From the NCBI GenBank assembly GCA_021847175.1, contig JAJZUI010000003.1, positions 1 to 48,171 of the forward strand: 48,171 bases of DNA. The letters run 5' to 3'. The notes under the pieces are model-generated. The model worked only from the letters and a program-made list of their open reading frames with translations. It was not told where the DNA came from and searched no databases. Positions 17,245 to 26,993 of the stretch are shown one piece after another; within the stretch, counting starts at the first letter, position 1, and each line of letters starts with the position of its first letter. A program made the translations under genes and the position numbers. The DNA is from Pseudomonadota bacterium (lineage in GTDB: Bacteria; Pseudomonadota; Alphaproteobacteria; Acetobacterales; Acetobacteraceae).

Positions 17245-20200
17245 ATGAAGACAATCCTGGGCTGGCTGCTCTCGCGCTGGTTCCTCACCGGGCTAGGCAC
17301 CGCGATCCTGGCGGCGCTGGTGTGGCTGTTCGGGCCGTTGCTGGCGCCGCTCGCGAGCTGGATCGTACGGCTGGCGATCGTCGTCGTGATCGCGCTGGTG
17401 TGGTTCGGGCTTAATTTCTGGATCTCGCGGCGCAAGCGCAATGCCGATGCCGCGATCGTCGCCGGCGCCACGGCGACCGCGCAGGAGGGACCGGACGCCT
17501 CCGCCGAGGAAGTGGCGGCGCTGCGCGAGAAGCTCACGACGGCGCTCGGGCTGCTGCGGCGCGCCCGCGGCACCCGCGGCTATCTCTACGAGCAGCCCTG
17601 GTACGTCATCATCGGCCCCCCTGGCGCGGGCAAGACCACGGCACTGCTCAACGCCGGGCTGCAGTTCCCGCTCGCCGCCGAAATGGGCCAGGGGGCGGTC
17701 GCGGGCATCGGCGGCACGCGGATGTGCGACTGGTGGTTCACCGAGAATGCGGTGCTGATCGACACCGCCGGGCGCTACACCACGCAGGATTCCGACGCCG
17801 CGGTGGATCGCGCCGGGTGGGAGGGCTTTCTCGACCTGCTGCGCCGCACCCGCTCGCGCCAGCCGCTCAACGGCGTGCTGGTGGCGATTTCCATCGCCGA
17901 CATCGCGACGGCGCCCGCGGCCGAGCGCAGCGCCCATGCCCGCGCCATCCGCCGGCGCATCAAGGAACTGACCGACCGGCTCGGCGTGCGGCTGCCGGTC
18001 TACGCGCTGTTCACCAAGGCCGACCTGCTTGCCGGCTTCACCGAGTATTTCGACGACCTTGACCGCGAGCGGCGCGACCAGGTCTGGGGCGCGACGTTCC
18101 CGATCGCGCCCGGCGAGGCCGGACCGGTGGCGGGCTTCGCGGCCGAGTTCCAGGCGCTCGTCAAGCGCCTCGGCGAGCGCCTGTTCGACCGCCTGCAGGC
18201 CGAGCGCAGCCCCGACCGGCGCGCGCTCATCGCCGGCTTCCCGGCGCAGGTCGCCTCGCTCGAGGCGCCGATCACCAGCTTCCTCACCGAGGCGTTCGGC
18301 GGCTCCAAGCTCGATCCGGCGCCGTTCCTGCGCGGCGTCTACCTCACCTCAGGCACGCAGGAGGGGACGCCGATCGACCGCCTGACCGGCGCGCTGTCGC
18401 GCGCGTTCGGCGTGGACCAACGCCGCGCGCCGAGCCTGCGCCCGGAACAGGGCCGCAGCTATTTCCTCGGCCGCCTGCTGCGCGAGGTGGTGTTCGGCGA
18501 GGCAATGCTGGTCTCCGCCCGCCCCGGTGCCGCGCGGCGCCAGGCGCTGGTCCGCGGCGTGGCCTTCGCCGCCGTCGCGCTCGTCACCCTCGGCGCCGCG
18601 GCGGCGTTGTGGATGCAGGACGCGTCGAGCAACGCGCAGATCGCACAGGCGCAGGCGGCGCTCGCTTCGTATCGCGCCACCGCCGCCAAGCTGCCGCTCG
18701 ATCCCGTCAACGATGCCAATCTCGCCGCCATCGCGCCGCTGCTCGACCAGGCGCGCGCGCTGCCGGACGGCTATGACCATCCCGCGCGCGGCACCGGGAT
18801 TGGCCTGTCGCAGCGCGCCAAGATCGGCGCCGCCTCACGCGAGCTCTATCGCCAGGCACTGGAGCGCGTGCTGCTGCCGCGACTGATCTGGCGGCTGGAG
18901 GGCCAGATCCGCGGCAACCTCGACAAGCCGGAGTTCGCCTACGAGGCGACGCGCGTCTACCTCATGCTCGGCAACCAGGGCCCGCTCGACCCCGCGCTGG
19001 TGAGCGAGTGGATGAAGCTCGACTGGAGCAACCTTTATCCCGGCGTCGGCAACCAGGCGCTGCGGACCGACCTCGGGAGGCATCTGGCGGCGCTGCTCGC
19101 CAACCCGCTGCCCTCGGTGCCGTTGGACGGAAGGCTGATCGCCGACGCGCGCGCCACGTTCAGCCGCGTGAGCCTGGCCGAGCGCGTCTATTCGCGGCTG
19201 CGTCCGCTGGCGGCGAGCGTGCCGCCGTGGACGCCGGGCGAGGCGCTCGGCGCCTCCGGAGCGCCGCTCTTCGTGCGCGCCTCGGGAAAGCCGCTGACCG
19301 ATGGCATCCCCGGCCTCTACACCCGCGCCGGCTTCTACAAGGTGGTGCTGCCGTCGCTGCCGACTGCGGTGAAGCAGGTGGCGAGCGAGAGCTGGGTGCT
19401 GGGCACCAACGCGCAGATCAACCCGACCGGCCCGCAGATGGTCAACCTCGAGCACGACGTGATCGCGCTCTACACGGCGGGCTACATCAAGGCCTGGGAC
19501 GGGATGCTGGCGGACCTGAACATCGCGCCGCTGACCAGCCTCGGCGAGGCGGTGCGCGAGCTCTACGTGCTCGGCTCGCCGCAATCGCCGATGCGCAGCC
19601 TGCTGGCTTCGGCGGCGCATCAGGTGGCACTGTCGGTGCCGCCGAAGCCGCCGGCGGGCGCGCAGGCCGCGGGCAAGGTCCCGGCGCTGCCGGCGAAGCT
19701 GGGCGGGACCGCGGCGCAGCTCAAGGGGCTGCTCGGCAACCAGGCCGGACCGCCACCCCCGCCGCCCGGCCAGGCGGTGGACAACCACTTCAAGGCGCTG
19801 ATCGATTTCGTCGGCACGGGCCCCGGCGCGCCGATCGACACCGACATCAAGCTCATCAACGATCTGCAACAACAACTGAGCCAGATCGCGGCGGCGGCAC
19901 CGGGCAGCGCGCCGGCGCCGACGCTCGCTTCCGGCGGCGACCCGGGCCAGCTCCTGACCGCGGCAGCGAGCCAGGCGCCGGCGCCGGTCTCCCGCTGGCT
20001 GCCGGCGCTCGCGCAGAGCGCCGACGCCCTGCGCGGCGGCGGCGCGAAGGCGCAGGTCGCAGCGGCCTTCAACGGCAGCGGCGGGCCGGGCACGCTGTGC
20101 CAGCGAGCGGTCGATGGGCGCTATCCGTTCTTCGCCGGCGCGGCCAGCGAGATCCCGCTCGCCGACTTCGCGCGCCTGTTCGCGCCGGGCGGTCTGCTCG

Positions 20201-20760
20201 ACTCCTTCTTCAACACCCAGCTCAGGCCGTTCGTGAACACGTCGGGCCCGGTATGGACGGTGCAGCCGGCGAACGGCGTGCCACCGCCGATCTCGGCCGC
20301 GGACGTCGCGGAGTTCCAGCGCGCGTCGCAGATTCGCGACATGTTCTTCGCTGGCGGCGGAACGATGCCCGCGGTGCGCTTCAATATCACGCCGGTGAGC
20401 CTCGATCCGGGTGCGAAGGAGGTGAGCATCGATTTCGGCGGTGTGACGGTCGCGAACACGCACGGCCCGGTGCAATCCACGCCGATCACCTGGCCCGGTC
20501 CCAGCGGCATGAGCCTGGTGCGGCTGGTGTTCGACCCGGCCTCGCCCGGCACCACGGGCGTGATCGAGGCGCACGGCCCCTGGGCCCTGTTCCGCCTGTT
20601 CGACCAGGGCAACCTCACGCAGACCGGCTCGGCGGACCGCTACACGGTGACCTTCCAGCAGGGCGGGCGCAGCGCCTCCTTCGACATCCGCGCCGACAGC
20701 GTGCTCAACCCGTTCGATCCCGCCGTGCTGCACCAGTTCCGCTGCCCCGCGGTGCGCTGA
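17245..20760 (+). CDS. tssM: T6SS inner-membrane protein TssM (IcmF)
   Basis: TssM spans the inner membrane and its periplasmic part binds TssJ. Its 1171 residues give the usual length. Two N-terminal membrane segments (about 10-30 and 33-60) precede the cytoplasmic NTPase domain with an intact Walker A, GPPGAGKT (124-131), followed by LIDTAGRYTTQD as Walker B-like. A third membrane segment lies at about 432-455 (ALVRGVAFAAVALVTLGAA). The large periplasmic region ends with the IcmF C-terminal domain (WPGPSGMSLVRLVFDP, GPWALFRLFDQ). A low-complexity GPPPPPPGQ run lies near residue 835. It is followed by tagF after 3 bp. Confidence 0.97.
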   Translation: MKTILGWLLSRWFLTGLGTAILAALVWLFGPLLAPLASWIVRLAIVVVIALVWFGLNFWISRRKRNADAAIVAGATATAQEGPDASAEEVAALREKLTTALGLLRRARGTRGYLYEQPWYVIIGPPGAGKTTALLNAGLQFPLAAEMGQGAVAGIGGTRMCDWWFTENAVLIDTAGRYTTQDSDAAVDRAGWEGFLDLLRRTRSRQPLNGVLVAISIADIATAPAAERSAHARAIRRRIKELTDRLGVRLPVYALFTKADLLAGFTEYFDDLDRERRDQVWGATFPIAPGEAGPVAGFAAEFQALVKRLGERLFDRLQAERSPDRRALIAGFPAQVASLEAPITSFLTEAFGGSKLDPAPFLRGVYLTSGTQEGTPIDRLTGALSRAFGVDQRRAPSLRPEQGRSYFLGRLLREVVFGEAMLVSARPGAARRQALVRGVAFAAVALVTLGAAAALWMQDASSNAQIAQAQAALASYRATAAKLPLDPVNDANLAAIAPLLDQARALPDGYDHPARGTGIGLSQRAKIGAASRELYRQALERVLLPRLIWRLEGQIRGNLDKPEFAYEATRVYLMLGNQGPLDPALVSEWMKLDWSNLYPGVGNQALRTDLGRHLAALLANPLPSVPLDGRLIADARATFSRVSLAERVYSRLRPLAASVPPWTPGEALGASGAPLFVRASGKPLTDGIPGLYTRAGFYKVVLPSLPTAVKQVASESWVLGTNAQINPTGPQMVNLEHDVIALYTAGYIKAWDGMLADLNIAPLTSLGEAVRELYVLGSPQSPMRSLLASAAHQVALSVPPKPPAGAQAAGKVPALPAKLGGTAAQLKGLLGNQAGPPPPPPGQAVDNHFKALIDFVGTGPGAPIDTDIKLINDLQQQLSQIAAAAPGSAPAPTLASGGDPGQLLTAAASQAPAPVSRWLPALAQSADALRGGGAKAQVAAAFNGSGGPGTLCQRAVDGRYPFFAGAASEIPLADFARLFAPGGLLDSFFNTQLRPFVNTSGPVWTVQPANGVPPPISAADVAEFQRASQIRDMFFAGGGTMPAVRFNITPVSLDPGAKEVSIDFGGVTVANTHGPVQSTPITWPGPSGMSLVRLVFDPASPGTTGVIEAHGPWALFRLFDQGNLTQTGSADRYTVTFQQGGRSASFDIRADSVLNPFDPAVLHQFRCPAVR

Positions 20761-20763
20761 GGG

Positions 20764-21339
20764 ATGGCGGAGGCGCGCGGCCAGTCGGGCTTCTGCGGCA
20801 AGCTGCCGAGCCGCGGCGATCACCTGGCACTCGGGCTGCCGCGCGGCTTCACGGATCCGTGGAACGCCTGGCTCGACGCAACGCTGCCCGCCGTGCGCGC
20901 GGAACTCGGCGAGACTTGGCGCGACGCATGGATGGAGGCGCCGATCTGGCATTTCTCGCTGCCCGGCGGACAATGCGGGCCGGGATCGGTGCTGGGCGTG
21001 TGGATGCCGAGCGTCGATCGCGTCGGTCGACTGTTCCCGCTCACGCTCGCCTTCGTTGCCGAGGGCGCGGCGGCGCCGGCCGATGACGCCGCCTGGCGCG
21101 AGGCCGCGGAGGCGGCAGGCCTCGCCGCACTCGCCAGCGACATGACGCCGGAGGAACTCGCCTCGCGCCTCGCCGCCGCACCCTCGCCCGGCGAGGGGAC
21201 GGAGCCGCCGGGGCCGGCGCGGTGGTGGACGGACGGCGCGCCGCGCGTGCCGGCGGGGAGCCTCGCGCTCGACCGTCTGCCGGAGCCGGAATGTCTCGCC
21301 GGCATGCTCCTTGCCCGGCGGCGGGAGACGGCGCCGTGA
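20764..21339 (+). CDS. tagF: T6SS post-translational regulator TagF (ImpM)
   Basis: TagF-type proteins repress T6SS activity independently of, or together with, the threonine-phosphorylation pathway. The 191-residue product begins with the family signature (GFCGKLPSRGDHLALGLPR, WNAWLDATLPAVRAELG) and continues with SLPGGQCGPGSVLGVWMPSVDRVGR. ATG 20764 follows the tssM stop by 3 bp. Its stop (21337-21339) overlaps the GTG start of pppA, so the two negative regulators are made together. Confidence 0.94.
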   Translation: MAEARGQSGFCGKLPSRGDHLALGLPRGFTDPWNAWLDATLPAVRAELGETWRDAWMEAPIWHFSLPGGQCGPGSVLGVWMPSVDRVGRLFPLTLAFVAEGAAAPADDAAWREAAEAAGLAALASDMTPEELASRLAAAPSPGEGTEPPGPARWWTDGAPRVPAGSLALDRLPEPECLAGMLLARRRETAP

Positions 21340-22070
21340 GCGGGCTGCGCTATCGTTCCGAGGGCATCACGCATCCCGGCGCGGTGCGCACACATAACGA
21401 GGACGCGTTCGTCGAGCGGACGGATATCGGGCTTTGGGCGGTGGCCGATGGCGCCGGCGGCCACGAGGCGGGCGAGCTCGCCTCGACAATGCTGGTCGAG
21501 GCACTGGGCAGCATCCCGGCCGGGCTCTCGGCCTCCGAGCTGCTTGCGCAGGTGCGGCTGCGCGTCACCGCCACCCACAGCGCGCTGCGCGCCGAGGCGG
21601 CGCGGCGCGGCCCGCGCACCACCATCGCCTCGACGCTGGTGGTGCTGCTGGCGCGCGACAACCATTTCGCCTGCCTCTGGGCGGGCGACAGCCGCATCTA
21701 TCTGCTGCGCGACGGCGCGCTGCACCAGCTCACGCGCGACCACAGCCTAGTGCAGGAGCTGGTGGACAACGGCATGCTGCGACCGGAGGAGGCCGAGGGA
21801 CATCCGCGCGCCAACGTCATCACGCGCGCGATCGGTGCCGACGACGCCCCGCCCGAGCTCGACAAGGTGAGCGACCGCGCGCTGCCCGGCGACCGGTTCC
21901 TGCTGTGCTGCGACGGGCTGAACAAGACGTTGCCGGAGCCGGAACTCGCCGCCCTGCTGGGCGCCGGGGACACGCCGGCCGCAGCCTTGGTCGAGGCCGC
22001 GCTGCGCCGCCGCGCCACCGACAACGTCACCGCCATCGTCGTCGAGGCGGTGATGGACCCCGGGGCGTAA
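21336..22070 (+). CDS. pppA: PP2C-type protein phosphatase PppA
   Basis: PppA removes phosphate from threonines placed by the T6SS kinase and so turns the machine off. The start is GTG 21336, overlapping the tagF stop as GTGA; an upstream ATG would lie inside tagF. The 244-residue product has the metal-binding PP2C motifs: R-T-H-N-E-D (18-23), ADGAGGHEAG (37-46, usually DGMGGH), LWAGDSRIYLLR, LLCCDGLN and TDNVTAIVVE with D229. No membrane segment is present. It ends block 1 of the T6SS, and a strong hairpin follows 72 bp after its stop. Confidence 0.95.
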   Translation: MSGLRYRSEGITHPGAVRTHNEDAFVERTDIGLWAVADGAGGHEAGELASTMLVEALGSIPAGLSASELLAQVRLRVTATHSALRAEAARRGPRTTIASTLVVLLARDNHFACLWAGDSRIYLLRDGALHQLTRDHSLVQELVDNGMLRPEEAEGHPRANVITRAIGADDAPPELDKVSDRALPGDRFLLCCDGLNKTLPEPELAALLGAGDTPAAALVEAALRRRATDNVTAIVVEAVMDPGA

Positions 22071-22142
22071 CGGCCGGCCGCACGCCGGCAGCCCGCCCCA
22101 GGAAGCAACCGGGACCGGAAGAACCCGGACGCGGAAAGAAAA

Positions 22143-22174
22143 GACCGGACCGGGCGAGGCCGCCCGGTCCGGTC
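22143..22174. terminator. Bidirectional terminator between pppA and hcp
   Basis: GACCGGACCGGGC (22143-22155) and GCCCGGTCCGGTC (22162-22174) form a perfect 13-bp stem with a 6-nt loop (GAGGCC). It lies between the convergent pppA (+) and hcp (-) genes, so it can stop transcription from both sides. An A-rich run precedes it on the plus strand, giving a T-rich tail on the minus strand; the plus-strand tail is weak in T. Confidence 0.8.
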
Positions 22175-22206
22175 CGATCATCGATGCCGAGAAGCCTGGC
22201 GGAAGC

Positions 22207-22689
22207 TCAGATCACCTTGGCCGTCGCGAGATCGTATGTGACCGTCTCCGGCGACTCGGTCTCGCCAGCAGCGCCAAGCGGCGTCACCTTCATCTCGACC
22301 TTGGTGAAGTTCAGGGAAAGTGATTCGGACGGACGCTCGCCGCCGCTCGACAGAGAGTAGCCGCTGATCATCGTGTTCGTGAGCGTGAATGTCAGGAAGT
22401 TTTCAAGCTTGCCCTTGTCGGTCTTCACGAAGTCGATGATGACGGTCTTGCCCTCGCCCTGCAGCGCCTCGTTGAGGAGCTTGATCGAGCCCTTGTCCTG
22501 ATCCTTCGTGCACGTGATCTCGCTGACCGACGGCGCGCTCGACTCGCGGTCGGCGGCGGCACCGGTCGGCGAGGAGATGCCGCGCCCGACCCCCCACTGG
22601 AAGGAGTTCAGCTCGACCCAGTCCTTGTGACCCTCTGCCGTGACGTCGCCTTTGATCGCCAGGCTGTCGTAGTTCATGTAGATCGGCAT
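22207..22689 (-). CDS. hcp: T6SS tube protein Hcp
   Basis: Hcp (TssD) hexamers stack into the inner tube that is fired out of the cell, and may carry small effectors. The 160-residue product starts MPIYMNYDSLAIKGDVTAEG and contains the family pattern WVELNSFQWGVGRGI, DQDKGSIKLLNEALQGEGK and VIIDFVKTDKGK. A strong GAGGAGATG site precedes the ATG at 22687-22689. It lies downstream of clpV on the same strand with a 155-bp gap that contains hairpin-forming sequence, so it may have its own promoter as well. Confidence 0.96.
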   Translation of the reverse strand: MPIYMNYDSLAIKGDVTAEGHKDWVELNSFQWGVGRGISSPTGAAADRESSAPSVSEITCTKDQDKGSIKLLNEALQGEGKTVIIDFVKTDKGKLENFLTFTLTNTMISGYSLSSGGERPSESLSLNFTKVEMKVTPLGAAGETESPETVTYDLATAKVI

Positions 22690-22844
22690 CCATTCATCTC
22701 CTCTGCGGGCCCGGGCCGGGCCTGGTTTCTTTGGCGGTCACCCGAACGGGCGTGACCGGTTGCGGTTGAAACAGCCACGCGCCGCCCAGCCCAGGCGCGG
22801 CACGCTTATCCGGTGGTGGCGTTCGGCTCCGATCAACGTCTCCC
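22690..22844 (-). promoter_or_regulatory. clpV-hcp gap with imperfect hairpin
   Basis: Within this gap GGTCACCCG (22736-22744) can pair with CGG (22747-22749) and GTGACC (22752-22757) across a 2-nt bulge. A GGGCCCGGGCCGGGCC stretch lies nearer to hcp. The structure could reduce read-through from clpV or stabilise the hcp message. No clear -35/-10 pair is seen. Confidence 0.35.
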
Positions 22845-25490
22845 TCAGGTCACCGTATAGACGAAAGAGCCCGACGGCTCCACACCGACGGTAAGGCGAC
22901 TCACGTTGGCGCCATCGGCGAGGCGGGCCAGCACCTCGGCGGACAGCTCCGGCAGCACGGTGCGCGAGAGGATGTTCTCGATGTTACGCGCGCCGGAGGA
23001 GCTTTCCGTGCAGCGCGCGGCAATCGTTTCGACCAGCGTCGGGTCGTACGCGAAGTCGGCGCGATAGGCCTCGCGCACGCGCCGCCTGATGCGGTCGAGC
23101 TGCAGCACCACGATCTTGCGGATGATCTCGTCCGAGAGCGGGAAGTAGGGCACGAGCGTCACCCGGCCGAGGAAGGCGGGCTTGAAGTACTTCATCAGCT
23201 CCGGCCGCAGCGCCTCGGCGAGGCCGGCCGCATCCGGCGCGGTGTCGGGATCGGCGAACAGCTTGGCGATGAGGTCGGTGCCGGCGTTGGAGGTCATGAT
23301 CAGGACGGTGTTCTTGAAGTCTATGTCCCGCCCCTCCCCGTCCTTCATGTTGCCCTTGTCGAACACTTGGAAAAAGACGTCCTGCACGCCGGGATGCGCC
23401 TTCTCCATCTCGTCGAGCAGCACCACCGAATAGGGGCGCCGGCGCACCGCCTCCGTCAGGATGCCGCCCTCGCCGTAGCCGACATAGCCAGGCGGCGAGC
23501 CCATCAGCAGGCTGACCTTATGTTCCTCCTTGAACTCGGTCATGTTGATGACCGTCATGTTTTGTTCACCGCCATAGAGCAGGTCGGCGAGTGCCAGCGC
23601 CGTCTCGGTCTTGCCGGTGCCGGAGGTTCCGACCATGAGGAACACGCCGATCGGCTTGCGCGGATCCGTGAGCTTGGCGCGGCTGGTGCGGATCGCCTGC
23701 GCCACAGCCTCCAATGCGTGGTCCTGGCCGACGATACGCTTCTGCAACATTTCCTTGAGGTTGAGCACGGTGCGGATCTCGTCGGACTGCATCCGCCCGG
23801 CAGGAATGCCGGTCCAGCTCTCGACGATCTCGGCGACCGCCTGCCCGTCCACCACCGGGTAGATCAGCGGCGTCTCGCCCTGCAGCTCGCGCAGCGCGGT
23901 GGACACTTCCGCGAGATTCGCCCGCAGCGCGTCCTTGTCTTCCTTCGATTCCGGGTCCTCGATCGAGGCGCGGATATCGCCGATCCGGGCGGCGAGTTCC
24001 TTCTCCGTCGTCCAGCGCTCCTCGAGCGCCGTGCGCTCGGCCTCGACCTTGGCGCGCTCCTCGATCAGCTCGGCGCGGCGCGCCTCATGCGGCAGGCCGG
24101 CGGCCATTTCGCGATCCAGGATCGCGACCTCGGTGTCGATGAGGTCGAGTCGGCGGATGCGATCCTCGAGCGCCGCCGGCATCGCCGCCTGGCTCATGCC
24201 GACGCGCGCGCAGGCGGTGTCGATCAGGGAGACCGCCTTGTCCGGCAGCTGGCGCGAGGGGATGTAGCGGGCGGAGAGCTTCACCGCCGATTCCACCGCG
24301 TCGTCGAGAATGCGCACGCCGTGGTGCTTCTCGAGCGTGGCGACGATGCCGCGGACCATGGCGATCGCGATCGGCTCCGACGGCTCCTCGACCTTGACCA
24401 CCTGGAAGCGCCGGGTGAGCGCCGGGTCCTTCTCGAAATATTTTTTGTATTCGGCCCAAGTGGTGGCCGCGATCGTGCGCAGCTCGCCACGCGCGAGCGC
24501 CGGCTTCAGCAGGTTGGCGGCATCGCCCTGCCCCGCGCTGCCGCCAGCGCCGATCAGCTGGTGCGCCTCGTCGATGAACATGATGATCGGCTTCGGGCTC
24601 GCCTTGACCTCCTCGATCACCGACTTGAGCCGGTTCTCGAACTCGCCCTTCACGCCGGCGCCAGCCTGCAGGAGGCCGAGGTCGAGCGTGCGGATGATCA
24701 CGTCCTTGAGCGCCGGCGGCACATCGCCCTGCGCGATGCGCGCGGCAAAGCCCTCGACCACCGCGGTCTTGCCGACGCCGGCCTCGCCGGTGAGGATCGG
24801 GTTGTTCTGCCGCCGCCGGGTGAGGATGTCGACGACCTGGCGGATCTCGGTGTCGCGGCCGAGGATGGGGTCGATCTTGCCCGCCCGCGCGCGCGCCGTC
24901 AGATCGATGGTAAACTGATCAAGCGCCCCGGAACCCGCGGGTCGCGGCGCGCCGGGCTCGCCCTCGCCACCCGTGGCCGGCGCGCCATCGACCGAGGTCG
25001 TGACGCTCGCCGCCTCGACGCTGTCGCGGGTGATGGTGAGCAGGTCGCGCTTGAGCGCGTCGGCCTGGATGCGACCGAACTGCCCTGAGATGTCGCGCGT
25101 GTGGCGAGACAGTGTCTCATCCGCCAGCATCGCCCACAACAGATGGCCCGAGCGCACACGCGACAGCCCGTGTTCGACGGAGGCGAACAGCCAGGCCTGC
25201 TTCGCCGCCTCGACGATTTCCGGCGACAGCGAGGGAGCGCGGGCGTTGCCGGTCTTGAGCCGGTCGAGCGCGCGGTTGAGGTCGGCCATCAGCCGACCGT
25301 GATCGGCCTCGTAATGACGCAGGATGGCGGCGATGTCGGTGTCGGTACCGTCGGCGAGCTTCACCAGCCAGTGCTCGATCTCGACGTTGTAGTGTGAACG
25401 CGAGAGTGTCAGTCCGGCGGCTGCCTCCAGCGCGCGGCGGCAATGATCGTCGAGCCGCGCCACCAGAGCCTTCAGGTCGATTGCCGCCAT
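22845..25490 (-). CDS. clpV: T6SS sheath-recycling ATPase ClpV (TssH)
   Basis: ClpV is a AAA+ Clp/Hsp100 ATPase that pulls contracted TssB/TssC sheaths apart for reuse. The frame is open far upstream, but MAAIDLKALVARLDDHCRRA at ATG 25488-25490, after GGGAGGATCT, is the true start: the N-domain begins there as in other ClpV proteins. The 881 residues hold the N domain (1-150), the first AAA module with Walker A GEAGVGKT (235-242), a coiled middle region (EERAKVEAERTALEERW), and the second module with Walker A GTSGTGKT (621-628) and VVLLDEMEKAHPGVQDV. It is divergent from tssA and lies upstream of hcp. Confidence 0.97.
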   Translation of the reverse strand: MAAIDLKALVARLDDHCRRALEAAAGLTLSRSHYNVEIEHWLVKLADGTDTDIAAILRHYEADHGRLMADLNRALDRLKTGNARAPSLSPEIVEAAKQAWLFASVEHGLSRVRSGHLLWAMLADETLSRHTRDISGQFGRIQADALKRDLLTITRDSVEAASVTTSVDGAPATGGEGEPGAPRPAGSGALDQFTIDLTARARAGKIDPILGRDTEIRQVVDILTRRRQNNPILTGEAGVGKTAVVEGFAARIAQGDVPPALKDVIIRTLDLGLLQAGAGVKGEFENRLKSVIEEVKASPKPIIMFIDEAHQLIGAGGSAGQGDAANLLKPALARGELRTIAATTWAEYKKYFEKDPALTRRFQVVKVEEPSEPIAIAMVRGIVATLEKHHGVRILDDAVESAVKLSARYIPSRQLPDKAVSLIDTACARVGMSQAAMPAALEDRIRRLDLIDTEVAILDREMAAGLPHEARRAELIEERAKVEAERTALEERWTTEKELAARIGDIRASIEDPESKEDKDALRANLAEVSTALRELQGETPLIYPVVDGQAVAEIVESWTGIPAGRMQSDEIRTVLNLKEMLQKRIVGQDHALEAVAQAIRTSRAKLTDPRKPIGVFLMVGTSGTGKTETALALADLLYGGEQNMTVINMTEFKEEHKVSLLMGSPPGYVGYGEGGILTEAVRRRPYSVVLLDEMEKAHPGVQDVFFQVFDKGNMKDGEGRDIDFKNTVLIMTSNAGTDLIAKLFADPDTAPDAAGLAEALRPELMKYFKPAFLGRVTLVPYFPLSDEIIRKIVVLQLDRIRRRVREAYRADFAYDPTLVETIAARCTESSSGARNIENILSRTVLPELSAEVLARLADGANVSRLTVGVEPSGSFVYTVT

Positions 25491-25682
25491 AGATCCTCCC
25501 TTGCGCGCGCGGCCGTTTCCCGCGGGCGGCGCGCAGCCTAGGGGCGGCATCAGCGATGTGTCCAGAGTGAAACGTGTGGCAACGTGAACACGCAGGAAGG
25601 ACGAACGGGTGCGAGGGCGGGATTGCTGGCGCCGCGGGTTCCGCCCACAATGGACGCGGGGACGGATCGGGGGGAGGCGGTC
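25491..25682. promoter_or_regulatory. Divergent control region between clpV and tssA
   Basis: This 192-bp gap must hold the promoters of the clpV-hcp and tssA-tssG transcription units. The sequence around 25568-25593 contains related half-sites, AACGTG twice and an ACACG, giving CGTGT...ACACG as a weak inverted repeat. No clear sigma-54 or sigma-70 promoter was found by eye. Upstream ATGs at 25584 and 25650 are in the tssA frame but lack a good ribosome-binding site. Confidence 0.45.
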
Positions 25683-26804
25683 ATGGCCGACGGGCCGGAT
25701 GGGATCGACGTCGCGGCGTTGCTGCAACCGATCGCGGGGGACGCGCCAGCCGGCACGGACCTGCGAGAGGATTTCTCGCCGCAATCCATCTACTACCGTC
25801 TGCGCGACGCGCGCGCCGAGGCACGTGCCGCCGAGCGCGCCGCCGATGAGAACCCGGAAGTTGAGACGCCCCCGCCGCAGCAATGGCGCACCGTGCGCGA
25901 ACTCGTGGTTGCGGCGCTCGCGGAGAAGGCGAAGGACCTGGAGCTCGCGGCCTGGCTCACCGAGGCGCTGGTGCGCAGCGACGGGCTCGCAGGACTTGCC
26001 GCGGGCGCGCGCCTGATCGCGGGGCTCGCCGATGCGTTCTGGGACCAGAACCTCTACCCGGTGCCTGACGAGGACGGCATCGCGACGCGCGTGGCGCCGG
26101 TGACCGGCCTCAACGGCGAGGGTGGCGACGGGACACTGATCCAGCCGCTGCGCAAGCTGGTGCTGTTCAGCCGGGCGGACGGCACCAATGTGCCGTTCTG
26201 GCAGTATGAGCAGTCCGCCGAGCTGCAGGGCATCGGCGATGCCGCGCGGGTCAAGCAGAGGCTTGCCGCCGGCGTCATGCCTTTCGCGGACATGGAGACG
26301 GCGGCACGCGCCGCCGGCGGCGCGCGTTTCGCGGCGCTGCGCGCGCTCGCCCGCGCGGCGCTGCGCGAATGGGCGGCGATGGGCGAGATCCTCGACGCCA
26401 AGGCCGGTACCGACGGCCCGCCGACCAGTCGCGTGCGCGATCTCGTCAAGCAGATCCTGGACGTCGCCGAACGCTACGCGCCGCCCGAGGCGGTGGAGGA
26501 AGCAGCGGCCGAGGCGGGGATGGTAGAGGATGGCGCCGGCGAGGGCAGCGCGGTGAATGCCGGCGGGCCGCCAGCGAAGGCGGTGGTGACGCGCGAGGAC
26601 ATGCTGCGGGAGTTGGCGCGCATCGCGGAGTTTTTCCGACGCACCGAGCCGCAATCCCCGCTCGCCTACACGCTCGACGAGGCGATCCGCCGCGGCCGCA
26701 TGAGCTGGCCGGAGCTGCTCGCCGAGGTGGTGAGCGATGCGAATGTCCGCGCCTCCGTCCTCAGCCAGCTCGGCATCCGCCCGCAGGAGGAGAAGGCCGG
26801 CTGA
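25683..26804 (+). CDS. tssA: T6SS baseplate/sheath-assembly protein TssA
   Basis: TssA binds the baseplate and leads tail assembly. The start at ATG 25683, after GGGGGAGGCGG, gives 373 residues; MDAGTDRGEAVMADG from ATG 25650 is an alternative. The N-terminal ImpA_N domain is clear (VAALLQPIAGDAPAGTDLRE, WLTEALVRSDGLAGLAAGAR, FWDQNLYPVPDEDG), followed by the middle KLVLFSRADGTNVPFW. The C terminus with PQSPLAYTLDEAIRRGRMSWP is of the short TssA type. A 189-bp stretch without a gene separates it from tssB. Confidence 0.95.
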   Translation: MADGPDGIDVAALLQPIAGDAPAGTDLREDFSPQSIYYRLRDARAEARAAERAADENPEVETPPPQQWRTVRELVVAALAEKAKDLELAAWLTEALVRSDGLAGLAAGARLIAGLADAFWDQNLYPVPDEDGIATRVAPVTGLNGEGGDGTLIQPLRKLVLFSRADGTNVPFWQYEQSAELQGIGDAARVKQRLAAGVMPFADMETAARAAGGARFAALRALARAALREWAAMGEILDAKAGTDGPPTSRVRDLVKQILDVAERYAPPEAVEEAAAEAGMVEDGAGEGSAVNAGGPPAKAVVTREDMLRELARIAEFFRRTEPQSPLAYTLDEAIRRGRMSWPELLAEVVSDANVRASVLSQLGIRPQEEKAG

Positions 26805-26993
26805 CGCCGGACATGAAACGTTCGTTGACCAGCCGCCCCGGCGATGCCTACCTTGTCGCCGCGGGGAGCGCCCGGACCGCCGGAAGGGAACGGGTGGACG
26901 CGGCGCCCCGGTTGGTCATGCCAGAAGATCATCCGAAGCCGGTGAGCCGGGCGCGGCAGGCGCGCGCGGCGGGGTACGACAGGGAGGACTTTG

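Noticed and set aside
25568-25600. Possible sigma-54 promoter (TGGCAACG...) upstream of tssA
   Set aside because: The GG and GC elements are 12 bases apart instead of 10, so the consensus is not met.
22845-26654. Extended clpV start at 26654 giving 1269 residues
   Set aside because: The extra 388 residues lie opposite tssA and match nothing, whereas the ATG at 25490 has a ribosome-binding site and the known ClpV N-domain start.
26805-26993. Small frame between tssA and tssB
   Set aside because: It continues in a different frame into tssB and has no family pattern; it is treated as non-coding leader of tssB.
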